Origin: an uncultured cyanobacterium
GTDB taxonomy: Bacteria > Cyanobacteriota > Cyanobacteriia > Phormidesmidales > Phormidesmidaceae
Assembly (NCBI GenBank): GCA_938029995.1
Contig: CALHGI010000049.1
Span: 1 to 15,633, forward strand
Direction: 5' to 3'
DNA length: 15,633 nt
Under the pieces are notes generated by a model. That model made no database searches. It was not told the DNA's origin and worked only from the letters and a program-made list of their open reading frames with translations. The stretch's first letter is position 1. Every line of letters begins with the position of its first letter. Positions 7,452-14,526 of the stretch are shown here, in pieces. The position numbers and the translations under genes were made by a program.

Positions 7452-7892
7452 TTAGCTGCCAATGGCATTCACCAAGTAATCTTGCAATATCAAATATCGT
7501 CGCCCATCAGGTAAGGCAACATAGGCTTTAGCTGATTTTGGTTTGCCAGCATGGCAACTGACTAAGGCCACATCTAATCGACACGGTAGATGGACTAGGT
7601 GGGGATGACGCGTTAAAAATAGCTGGGCGGTGGTGCGGAGTTTCCGCTGCTTTGCTGGGGTGATGGATAGCAGACCATCCAGGTCCCAGTTACCTCGACT
7701 TCGGGTTTTCACTTCGACAAACGCCAGCATTGGGCTGCTGAGGTTGCCCCCCTGGACGTTATATCCCTGGGCCACCAGGTCTAACTCTCCCCAGCGGCAG
7801 TGCCAACGCCGATGGAGAATTTCCCACCCCTGTTGGATGAGCCAATTCTGGACCAATTGCTCACCATAAATGCCTAGGTCTTGGTCCGCCAT
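7452..7892 (-). CDS. YraN/UPF0102 family nuclease-like protein
   Basis: 146-aa member of the YraN (UPF0102) family, which has a PD-(D/E)XK nuclease-like fold of poorly known function, probably acting on nucleic acids in the cytoplasm. The N-terminal [21 protein letters not shown] (about residues 6-26) is the family signature helix. WGELDLVA (34-41) supplies E36 and D38, and AFVEVKTRS (57-65) supplies E60 and K62; together these are the putative nuclease residues and all are present. It is slightly longer than the usual 115-130 residues through an insertion after VAQGY and a C-terminal tail. ATG at 7890-7892 starts close to the signature. It converges with the gene at 7002 (60 bp apart). In other bacteria yraN often neighbours rnhB or DNA-processing genes; not here. 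Confidence 0.88.
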   Translation of the reverse strand: MADQDLGIYGEQLVQNWLIQQGWEILHRRWHCRWGELDLVAQGYNVQGGNLSSPMLAFVEVKTRSRGNWDLDGLLSITPAKQRKLRTTAQLFLTRHPHLVHLPCRLDVALVSCHAGKPKSAKAYVALPDGRRYLILQDYLVNAIGS

Positions 7893-8038
7893 GCTAAAAA
7901 AATATCACCCTAGAACTAGGGTGCCCTGGGGGTTAGGCATCACATCAAGTATCGTTAACTAACGGTTTACCCCTCGATGAAGATTGCTCAAAAACTGGGT
8001 ACCATGGACACACCCCCTTGGCATCGCCCCCAAACGTT

Positions 8039-9145
8039 ATGAGCCCAAAATTACAAGCTGCTATTCATACCGAGTACCAACAAGCATTTGACCGCTGCAC
8101 GGTACGTTCAGAATCGCTAGGTTTGGCCCATGGCATTGCCAAGCGGATGGTCGATCTAAAATCGCACTACGACGGGATTGAGAAAAAAACCAATGTTCCC
8201 TGGTGGTTTGCAGGCATTTTGCACTACAAAGAGTGGAATTTTCGTGAACCGGAACTCTTTGAACAAAAAATTGCTGACGTTCTCATTGCCAAGAACTATC
8301 ACCAGGCCAAACCTCGTACCCTAGCCGCCTACCTCTGGGGGTTTGATCTGTGGAATGGGTTTCAGGATGGCGCGGGCAATAAATCCACCTGGGTATGGGG
8401 CAGCACCAATATTTTGGCAAAGCAGGCCCAGCAGATGGGTGCAGGCGGCATTCTGAAACATTTGAATGCCCAAGGATTAGTGAACGTCAACACATCCACC
8501 CAAGCATCGAAGGCACCGAAAGCGCCACAAACGACCAAAGCCCAATCTGCAACGACTAAGGCGAAAAAGACCCAGGCTGGCAAAAAGGGGAAAAAGCTTC
8601 CCGTCATGTACTTCTCCCAACGGGACAATGCGGCCCAAGCCCACCGCACTTGCAACACGGCCAGCTGCTGGATGGGAGCACTCTATATGAAAACCTCCCT
8701 GTGGGAAGACTGTGGCGAAGATCAGAATGCTGACCTAAATTTCTATTTACCCAAGGTAGAGGCCTATGGCGACACCACAGACCATGGAGCCCAGACCAAT
8801 GCATTGAACAACTTGGGGGTGAAATCGGCATGGCACACCACCCTCTCCCTGGACGATGTCAAGCAGGAACTCAATGCCGGTCGTCCGGTGGTGCTGGGCG
8901 TCCTGCATAAGGGACATGTGAGTTCCCCCCGCGGCGGTGGCCATATGATTTTGGCCGTGGGCTACGACGACACAGGCATGTTCATTCACGATCCCTACGG
9001 CGAGATGGATCTAGTCAATGGGGACTATCCAGGTTCAAAGGATGGCTCCTATCGCCACTACAGCTATAAAAATTTGGGAGCCCGGTTTGAAGTGGACGGT
9101 CCCAGTACGGGATGGGGACGTCTGTTTCTAGGGAAGCGACAATAA
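8039..9145 (+). CDS. Two-domain endolysin-like protein: lysozyme-like domain plus C39-like cysteine peptidase
   Basis: 368-aa putative cell-wall hydrolase. Residues about 1-145 resemble a short lysozyme-like family found in phage and bacterial lysins: VPWWFAGILHYKEWNF (53-68, candidate catalytic Glu at 65), then AYLWGFDLWNGF. Residues about 153-186 are a Lys/Thr/Ala/Gln-rich linker. Residues 187-368 are a C39-like papain-fold domain: MYFSQRDN, then RTCNTASCWM (C205, C210), YGDTTDHGAQ, GGGHMILAVGY (H302) and HDPYGEMDLV (D318), giving a plausible Cys-His-Asp triad. I know this C-terminal pattern from endolysin-type proteins. No signal peptide or membrane helix is visible, so release would need lysis, a holin-like route or non-classical export; no holin or immunity gene is adjacent. 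Start: ATG 8039 is preferred; a TTG at 8018 in frame would add seven residues. No Shine-Dalgarno is seen for either. Confidence 0.75.
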   Translation: MSPKLQAAIHTEYQQAFDRCTVRSESLGLAHGIAKRMVDLKSHYDGIEKKTNVPWWFAGILHYKEWNFREPELFEQKIADVLIAKNYHQAKPRTLAAYLWGFDLWNGFQDGAGNKSTWVWGSTNILAKQAQQMGAGGILKHLNAQGLVNVNTSTQASKAPKAPQTTKAQSATTKAKKTQAGKKGKKLPVMYFSQRDNAAQAHRTCNTASCWMGALYMKTSLWEDCGEDQNADLNFYLPKVEAYGDTTDHGAQTNALNNLGVKSAWHTTLSLDDVKQELNAGRPVVLGVLHKGHVSSPRGGGHMILAVGYDDTGMFIHDPYGEMDLVNGDYPGSKDGSYRHYSYKNLGARFEVDGPSTGWGRLFLGKRQ

Positions 9146-9167
9146 CCCCATGCTGATTAGGGCCTAT

Positions 9168-11117
9168 TCACGGGTCTAACTGGCCATAAAACTCACCCAC
9201 CCAAGGTAACCCCGCTAGGTCTTCAAAGGCGACCTGCCGCTCACGCTCTAGTTCAGCGATGCGTTTTTTCTCGGCATAGCTTTGCTTTTGATAGTAGGCA
9301 CATTCATTGGGGTGGATTTCCATATCTGTTTCTTCCCACAGTTTAAGGAAATAGCGATAACGCTTTTCGCATAGGGTTTTCTCCATACAGGCCACCGATG
9401 CTCGAATAATTAGGGGGGCGCGGAGAATATCCCGTTGGGTCTTTTCATCTAAATAGAGGAGATGGTGGACCTGGGACAGGGGGCCCGTGGATTCTGAAGC
9501 CAGGTTGCGCAGCTGCTCGAGTAGACGCACTGGCGATGTTTCTGTTTGGGCCTCATCTGCTAGCTGCCATTGCAGCATCATGCGCCAGAGGGCACGGTGG
9601 TGCGAAAAACTCAGCTGCAAGTCCCGTTCTTCGAGGGCCTGTTTTACGGTCTGACGATTGGTGGGCATGTGAATGTAGACCCTAAGGAGCCACCCCTCGG
9701 CTTCTTCCAGCGCACTTTTTTTAATGGCGACTTTGAAGCTTTTTTTGGCCTCATCAGGGGAGCGGCGCTGGCGGCGAACCTGGGCCAAAAAGTTTTCCGC
9801 CAGCAGCGGCACAAGACGGGCATCACCCTGGCTAAAGATTTCGGCACAGTGGCGAATGTAGTGGGTGCGGGTGTCGGCGTTGGCAATGTCCGCCAGTAGC
9901 TGAACGATGTCTTGGGAGGCGGTTTGAAACTGGTCGGCCTGTTTGAGGTCTAGGGTGAGTAGGGTTTGCTGAATTTGCCAATCGAGCCATAGGGGGGCCG
10001 CTTCCACTAGGGCGTTATATTCATCTGAAACATGGGTGCGGAGATAGTCGTCGGGGTCCTTACCGTCAGGAATATTGAGGATGCGTAGCTGCACATCTCC
10101 CCGGTGGGCCATTTCGGCCACTTCCCCAATGGCCCGTTGGGCTGCTTTGATGCCAGCCGCGTCGGCATCGAAGTTGAAAATAATTTGCTTAGATTCGGTA
10201 TAGCGCAACAGCTGACGCACCTGCCCCGCATTCAGGGCCGTACCCAAGGAGGCCACGGCATTGGTGATGCCTGCGGCATGGAGGGCAACCACATCGAAAT
10301 AGCCCTCAACGACAATGGCACGATCTTGCTTTGCGATCGCACCCTTCGCCTTATCCAACCCATACAAGGTTTTACCCTTATCAAATAACTCAGTATCGGG
10401 TGAGTTGAGATATTTGGGTTTTACATCCCCCAAACAACGGCCCCCAAAGCCAATAATGCGGCCATTGGGATCGTAAATAGGCACCATGACCCGGTCACGA
10501 AAGCGATCGTAGTAACCGGTGCCATTTTTATTCGGGACAATTAGCCCCGCCTGTTCGACCAACTTAACCGAATAGTTTTTTTGCTCCACCAAATAGCCAT
10601 AGAGAGGCTGCCAACCATCAGGGGCATAGCCAAAGGTAAACCGCTTGAGAATTTCGTCACTGAATTGGCGTTGCGATCTCAAATACTCCAGCGCCTGCTG
10701 CCCTGCACTTTGGTAGAGGGCATGTTCATAGAACTTAGCCGTCACCGTGAGAATTTCAAACAGCTGCTCCCGAAGCGTAATGGTCCGCTGATACTCCTGC
10801 TGCTTAGCCGGTTCCAGGGTCTTTACCGGCACCTGATAACGGCGCGCTAGATCTAGGACAACTTCAGCAAAGGACTGCTGACCCAGTTCCATCAAAAACT
10901 TAAAGGTATTCCCCCCCGCCCCACAGCTAAAGCAGTAGTAAAACTGCTTCGCTGGACTCACACTAAAGCTAGGCGACTTATCATCGTGAAACGGACAGAG
11001 CCCCGTAAAGTCCTTCCCCTGCTTTTTAAGCACCACATGCTCCGACACCACATCGACGATATCCGCCCGTTGGCGCACATCGTCGATGGTATCTGGATGA
11101 ATACGTGGAGAACTCAT
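9168..11117 (-). CDS. dnaG: DNA primase
   Basis: Makes RNA primers for Okazaki fragments and replication start. The CHC2 zinc domain has ligands C41, H44, C62 and C65 (CPFHDDKSPSF then YYCFSCGAGG). The RNA-polymerase core includes RDRVMVPIYDPNGRIIGFGGR (about residues 207-227). The TOPRIM domain has IVVEGYFDV (E271) and NFDADAAGIKA (D317, D319). The remaining 280 residues contain the helical region that in other primases binds DnaB. The 649-aa length is within the range of cyanobacterial primases and all catalytic residues are present. ATG at 11115-11117 is followed directly by the conserved I-H-P-D-TIDDVRQRADIVDVV start. It stands alone, without the rpsU-dnaG-rpoD order of proteobacteria. 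It converges with the endolysin-like gene with only 22 bp between stops. Confidence 0.97.
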   Translation of the reverse strand: MSSPRIHPDTIDDVRQRADIVDVVSEHVVLKKQGKDFTGLCPFHDDKSPSFSVSPAKQFYYCFSCGAGGNTFKFLMELGQQSFAEVVLDLARRYQVPVKTLEPAKQQEYQRTITLREQLFEILTVTAKFYEHALYQSAGQQALEYLRSQRQFSDEILKRFTFGYAPDGWQPLYGYLVEQKNYSVKLVEQAGLIVPNKNGTGYYDRFRDRVMVPIYDPNGRIIGFGGRCLGDVKPKYLNSPDTELFDKGKTLYGLDKAKGAIAKQDRAIVVEGYFDVVALHAAGITNAVASLGTALNAGQVRQLLRYTESKQIIFNFDADAAGIKAAQRAIGEVAEMAHRGDVQLRILNIPDGKDPDDYLRTHVSDEYNALVEAAPLWLDWQIQQTLLTLDLKQADQFQTASQDIVQLLADIANADTRTHYIRHCAEIFSQGDARLVPLLAENFLAQVRRQRRSPDEAKKSFKVAIKKSALEEAEGWLLRVYIHMPTNRQTVKQALEERDLQLSFSHHRALWRMMLQWQLADEAQTETSPVRLLEQLRNLASESTGPLSQVHHLLYLDEKTQRDILRAPLIIRASVACMEKTLCEKRYRYFLKLWEETDMEIHPNECAYYQKQSYAEKKRIAELERERQVAFEDLAGLPWVGEFYGQLDP

Positions 11118-11838
11118 AACGTGGAAACAGCGTTTTGAAACCTATGAACCATCATAAGACCAATATCTAAGGGAAGGAGGCTTTGACTCACCATCGCACC
11201 ATCCCCAGGGCCCAATCTAGGCATGCTGACCCTAAAATCACTCCACGGTCATCCCCCTAAACAGACGTAGGATCGATCAATAGATCAAACCGGACAACAA
11301 TGCCTAGCCTTCACCATATCGAGAAAGATCAATAAAAATCTCCACACGTTATATCCATCAGGACACAGTCCATCTGACAAACACAAGAGATAAAAATAAC
11401 TACAACACACCACTGTCAACCTCTCAAACAACAACTTCCCATCGAACAATATCTTTCTTCAGAATCTTTTTTGGCTTTTTAGAACACATAAAGTGACGCC
11501 AAAACAAACCCATAGCCAGAAGACCTCTTCAAGACCCCATTGAAGTTAACTAACCTTAAAAACTTAAGAGAGAGATTATCTTAGCCCCAAACAAACCCTA
11601 AAAACACAGGCTACATTGGCACCAGTCTCTCACGATGAACAAGGCTCTAAACTCCTGTTATTCACCCAACCATAGGTTCGCTGACATGGGAACGTGTGGA
11701 ATGCCAAAAACAGTCCAAGATATGAGGTAAACGTGGCTACTACATAAATATGGAAGCTGGCCATGGCTAGATGCGAACATGCCGCATAAAGCCAACTCAA
11801 AGACCATCAATCTTCTGGTTCACATGGGAATACTGTAA
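11118..11838. other. Long gene-free stretch with strong strand asymmetry
   Basis: No convincing open frame or RNA gene in about 720 bp. The middle is A- and C-rich and G-poor on the plus strand: 11341-11460 has 9 G against 38 C. It lies upstream of both dnaG (minus) and the unknown gene at 11899 (plus), so it must hold both promoters; TATGAT on the minus strand (11151-11156) is the best -10-like hexamer for dnaG but lacks a matching -35. It may be a long untranslated leader, an unrecognised RNA or a decayed gene. Confidence 0.4.
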
Positions 11839-11855
11839 ATGCCAAACATAGTCCA
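11684..11855 (+). repeat. Diverged direct duplication in the leader of the gene at 11899
   Basis: 11684-11717 and 11822-11855 align without gaps at 25 of 34 bases, sharing ACATGGGAA, AATGCCAAA and AGTCCA in the same order and spacing; weaker similarity runs a further 25-30 bases. Copies are 138 bp apart, a multiple of three. In both, ATG GGA begins a very short reading frame that soon stops. Confidence 0.55.
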
Positions 11856-11898
11856 TAACCGGCTGTGTACCACAATACAGAACCGTTTGCCGTTCCCT

Positions 11899-12678
11899 AT
11901 GAAAGCCGCTATTGATAACATTACGCTGATCAATAAGTTCCTCAAAGGGGAAGATTCTCTTCTGGCCAATAGAGAACTGCGGGTAGAAAAAGCATTGGAT
12001 GAAACCCAACTGCTCACAACCCAAGGCATTTTACTAGCCAAAGGACGCCTCACTGACCACCTGCCTAATATTGTTATTCGTCTCAAGTCTGACTATTGGG
12101 AACTGCTCAATCAGCAGGCGCTAGATGCCTGCTTTATTCCCCTGCACCTACAGCAAGATCAACTAGATGGGGCGACATTTACCCAATATGACTACCACAG
12201 TGTACCGGAAGGCTATCAGGTGCACTGTCAAGAAGCGGCATCTTTTTGGAAAACCTGGTGGATCAACCATCGCAAACTGCAGCTGATGGATATGCTGCTG
12301 CTGTGCAAAAAACGTTGGTACCCCGTCAAGGAGATGATGTGTGATACCGGCACTATCTATGTCAAAACTTGGCGAGAAGAGCAAACCCTGTCCATATCAG
12401 AGATCGTGATTTGGCTCGATCGCAATACCCAAGCACATCGACAGCCCCTCAATTATCCCAAACGCTCCAAAACCCAGAGACCTGCCGTCACACAGCCATC
12501 CCGCACCCATGTACTGGGTGAGCCATCAGAACAAATCATAGTGCCTGACAATCTACGTAAGGTGATTAAAGCGGATAACAATAGATTGCTGGTGCATACT
12601 GTTCTAGGTCCCGTCATTATTGAAGGCCAAAACCTGACCTGTATCCTAGCCCGCAAGGCAGTCAAAACATCTCGGTAA
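11899..12678 (+). CDS. Protein of unknown function
   Basis: 259-aa soluble protein that I do not recognise. It begins MKAAIDNITLINKFLKGEDSLLANRELRVE, where the INKFLKGEDSLLAN stretch looks like a conserved N-terminal motif. A mixed alpha/beta part follows with IVIRLKSDYWELLNQQALDACFIPL, then a basic, aromatic segment SFWKTWWINHRKLQLMDMLLLCKKRW. A polar Pro/Gln/Thr/Arg stretch (about residues 185-212) separates a small C-terminal part with beta-strand character (RLLVHTVLGPVIIEGQNLTCILARK). It has no signal peptide or membrane helix and no catalytic motif I can name. The in-frame ATG at 11839 would add 20 residues, but they lie in the duplicated leader and look non-conserved, so ATG 11899 is preferred. 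No Shine-Dalgarno is seen. Composition is slightly more AT-rich than its neighbours. Confidence 0.7.
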   Translation: MKAAIDNITLINKFLKGEDSLLANRELRVEKALDETQLLTTQGILLAKGRLTDHLPNIVIRLKSDYWELLNQQALDACFIPLHLQQDQLDGATFTQYDYHSVPEGYQVHCQEAASFWKTWWINHRKLQLMDMLLLCKKRWYPVKEMMCDTGTIYVKTWREEQTLSISEIVIWLDRNTQAHRQPLNYPKRSKTQRPAVTQPSRTHVLGEPSEQIIVPDNLRKVIKADNNRLLVHTVLGPVIIEGQNLTCILARKAVKTSR

Positions 12679-12765
12679 GGCGGCCACAGGGGATCGGGGG
12701 CAAACCGCTGCAAGCTTTAATCGGCTATTCCCTAGTCACCACAATGACAGAACCATGGGCGGTAC

Positions 12766-12809
12766 GAGGGCTTAAAAAGCCCGCTAAAGCTGGTATAGCC
12801 GTCGCCCTC
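12766..12809. repeat. Overlapping alternative hairpins between convergent genes
   Basis: GGGCTT (12768-12773) and AAGCCC (12777-12782) form a 6-bp stem with a 3-nt AAA loop. GAGGGC (12766-12771) can pair instead with GCCCTC (12804-12809), and the two stems share bases and exclude each other. The site lies between the stops of the gene at 11899 and the SpoIID-domain gene, so a bidirectional terminator is the simplest reading, though neither strand has a following T-run. Confidence 0.45.
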
Positions 12810-12825
12810 TAGAACTTAGCCATAT

Positions 12826-12858
12826 GCGCCAAGCTGAGCTATGGGCGCCAAGCTATGG
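12826..12858. repeat. Imperfect tandem repeat downstream of the SpoIID-domain gene
   Basis: GCGCCAAGCT followed by ATGG occurs twice in succession: in the first copy (12826-12844) five bases GAGCT separate the two blocks, in the second (12845-12858) they are absent. It begins 14 bp before the 3' end of the SpoIID-domain gene. Confidence 0.6.
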
Positions 12859-12871
12859 TTACCCCATGCCA

Positions 12872-14236
12872 TTAATTGCCAATATCAATCCGACCCACGG
12901 ATGTGTCAGGGTAATAGGCGGATAGAATTTCGTAGTAAAGATAACCTTCCTGGGCTAGGTCCAACGCCCCGGTTTGACTCATGCCATAACCACTGTGGGC
13001 ATCGTCAACAATCGCTTGGTTGGCCGCATATAGGGATTCCACCACGCCACCGCCATAGCTAATATATTCTCCGGCTGTGTCATGGACCGCTTGGTGGGTG
13101 GAACTGGCTTCGGTTAATAATCCTTTGTAGGCCTGGTAGCGCTGAGTGTCATCGAGATCATAGGCCCGCCGCTGGTGGCGAACCGTATGGACAATCGCAT
13201 AGGAACGGGCGGCCACCGCTTGGGCTTTGAGGGCTTCTAAGGACCAGCTGGCAGACATTTCAGCGCCCACCACACTATACAGATACTCCCTTAGCAGCAC
13301 ATAATTTACCGCCATGACGCCACCCTCCTGCCACAGCAGTAGCAGCCGTCCACGGTACCAGCGATCCCCTACGGCCACGTAGCCATTATTATCGGGTTCT
13401 AACCAGACGGCCGTTGGGACTGACTGGCCATTGACCAACAGACCACGGTCATCAGTACTGACTTGATACCCAACGCCAGCGGGCAGGTTTTCAATGAGGT
13501 TACCGTCAGGAGTGACCATGGCTCCCCCTGCGGATGCGGCCACCGTTACGGTAGACGCTCGCTTGGTTAAAGCGACCCGCATTTCCGTATAGCTATCAAT
13601 GGTTGCATTATTGGAGGGCTCTGGGGGCAGCGCGCTGACGTTGACTTTGGGAGCTGAAGCCTGAGGCGGTGGTGCAGTGGGCGCGGTGGCACGGGGTTGG
13701 GGGGACGGACTCGCTGGCTTGGCCGCACTGGCCGGTTTGGCCGCACTGGCCGGTTTAGCGGCACTGGCTGGCTTAGCGGCACTGCCCGGTTTAGCGGCGC
13801 TCGCCGGTTTTGCCCCACTGGCTGGCTTAGCGGCGCTCGCTGGCTTAGCAGCACTCGCTGAGGGCTTAGCCACCAAGGTTTTGACCCTTTTGAGCATCAA
13901 CCACTGCCCTAGGGCAACGGCATCGGCTTTAATAAAGGGCTCAAGGGGCTCTGGGGTAGCTGAGCTTTTCTTGATGTTTGAATGACGGGTTCTTTTGGCC
14001 TGGGGCGAGATGGGGGCCGGGCTTGATGGCTGCTGCGCACCCTGGGTGTCTACATTAGTCGGTTTGGGGGGAGTTGGTTCAGCCGCAGGGGTCACCTGCC
14101 CTGTTTGTGTCTTACGGGTGTCAACGCTAGCGGTTTCCGCCTGAACGCTTTTCAAACCTAAGCCCGCCAGGGACATAGCTGCCACTGCACCCAATAAACC
14201 TAGGCTGGCAATTTTATTAAACGATTTCAGGGACAT
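12872..14236 (-). CDS. Secreted SpoIID/LytB-domain protein with Ala-Lys-Pro repeats
   Basis: 454-aa exported protein, probably a peptidoglycan lytic transglycosylase or a related wall-binding protein in the periplasm. A signal peptide covers residues 1-33 (basic start, hydrophobic core, VQA cleavage site before E34). Residues 34-210 are low-complexity, Pro/Ala/Ser/Lys-rich, with eight six-residue AAKPAS-type repeats at 129-176, which may span or bind the wall. The SpoIID domain follows: VNYVLLREYLYSVVGAEM (310-327) with E326, the catalytic Glu position of SpoIID, then SLEALKAQAVAARSYA (332-347). The C-terminal block HSGYGMSQTGALDLA (414-428) matches the family's GMSQ motif, but the usual GHG before it is altered. 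In Bacillus SpoIID acts in engulfment; non-sporulating cyanobacteria keep such proteins for wall remodelling. No Shine-Dalgarno is seen; the ATG is fixed by the signal peptide. Confidence 0.88.
   Translation of the reverse strand: MSLKSFNKIASLGLLGAVAAMSLAGLGLKSVQAETASVDTRKTQTGQVTPAAEPTPPKPTNVDTQGAQQPSSPAPISPQAKRTRHSNIKKSSATPEPLEPFIKADAVALGQWLMLKRVKTLVAKPSASAAKPASAAKPASGAKPASAAKPGSAAKPASAAKPASAAKPASAAKPASPSPQPRATAPTAPPPQASAPKVNVSALPPEPSNNATIDSYTEMRVALTKRASTVTVAASAGGAMVTPDGNLIENLPAGVGYQVSTDDRGLLVNGQSVPTAVWLEPDNNGYVAVGDRWYRGRLLLLWQEGGVMAVNYVLLREYLYSVVGAEMSASWSLEALKAQAVAARSYAIVHTVRHQRRAYDLDDTQRYQAYKGLLTEASSTHQAVHDTAGEYISYGGGVVESLYAANQAIVDDAHSGYGMSQTGALDLAQEGYLYYEILSAYYPDTSVGRIDIGN
13709..13852 (-). 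repeat. Eight 18-bp coding repeats (AAKPAS)
   Basis: Eight in-frame 18-bp units encode AAKPAS with two variants (GAKPAS in unit 3, AAKPGS in unit 4). Units differ mostly at third codon positions, so the array is not freshly amplified. It lies in the proline-rich spacer between the signal peptide and the SpoIID domain. Confidence 0.92.
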
Positions 14237-14288
14237 ATAAATTTCAATAATCAGTTAAATAATCAAAGAATTAAATGGGCTATCGAAA

Positions 14289-14305
14289 TCGGTGAGTCCC
14301 ACCGA
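14289..14305. repeat. Short hairpin in the leader of the SpoIID-domain gene
   Basis: TCGGTG (14289-14294) and CACCGA (14300-14305) form a perfect 6-bp stem with a 5-nt loop about 53 bp before the start codon, downstream of the candidate promoter, so it would be transcribed. Confidence 0.4.
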
Positions 14306-14402
14306 CAGATGACCATGACCTCTTTGAACTAGATGGTTAAGGGTGGGCGATGAGTTTTTATAGTGGATTAGAAATAGTAATTTACTTTTGTAACTAGTTT
14401 CT

Positions 14403-14408
14403 ATTATA
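14403..14408 (-). promoter_or_regulatory. Candidate -10 element for the SpoIID-domain gene
   Basis: Minus-strand TATAAT, a full consensus match, 167 bp before the start codon. The -35 position (about 14426-14431, AAACCG) does not match well, which fits an activated or alternative-sigma promoter. A second -10-like TATAAA lies closer to the gene at 14357-14362. Confidence 0.4.
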
Positions 14409-14477
14409 CGGTGATGTTATCCATTCGGTTTTGCGGGGCATATCGTAACTTCTAGGCTGCCCTAAGGGAGGGGAATT

Positions 14478-14490
14478 CTGTCAATGACAG
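14478..14490. promoter_or_regulatory. Operator-like palindrome
   Basis: CTGTCA-A-TGACAG is a perfect 13-bp palindrome with a 1-nt centre, in the 290-bp gap between the HAD gene and the SpoIID-domain gene and about 70 bp upstream of the TATAAT box. It does not match the cyanobacterial LexA or NtcA consensus as I know them. Confidence 0.3.
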
Positions 14491-14526
14491 GCCCCCATTA
14501 TGGTTTTGCATCATCGCAGACCCCGG

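Noticed and set aside
8004..8038. ATG at 8004 as the start of the endolysin-like gene
   Set aside because: It is out of frame with the gene (14 bases from the in-frame TTG at 8018).
11118..11838. tRNA or CRISPR array in the long gene-free stretch
   Set aside because: No cloverleaf with a GGTTC-AA T-arm and no regularly spaced repeats; the only repeat is a two-copy diverged segment.
13677..13985. Plus-strand open frame encoding a Gly/Leu/Ala repeat protein
   Set aside because: It is the complement of the AAKPAS repeat array of the SpoIID-domain gene; a repeat on one strand keeps the other open. The signal peptide and SpoIID motifs support the minus strand only.
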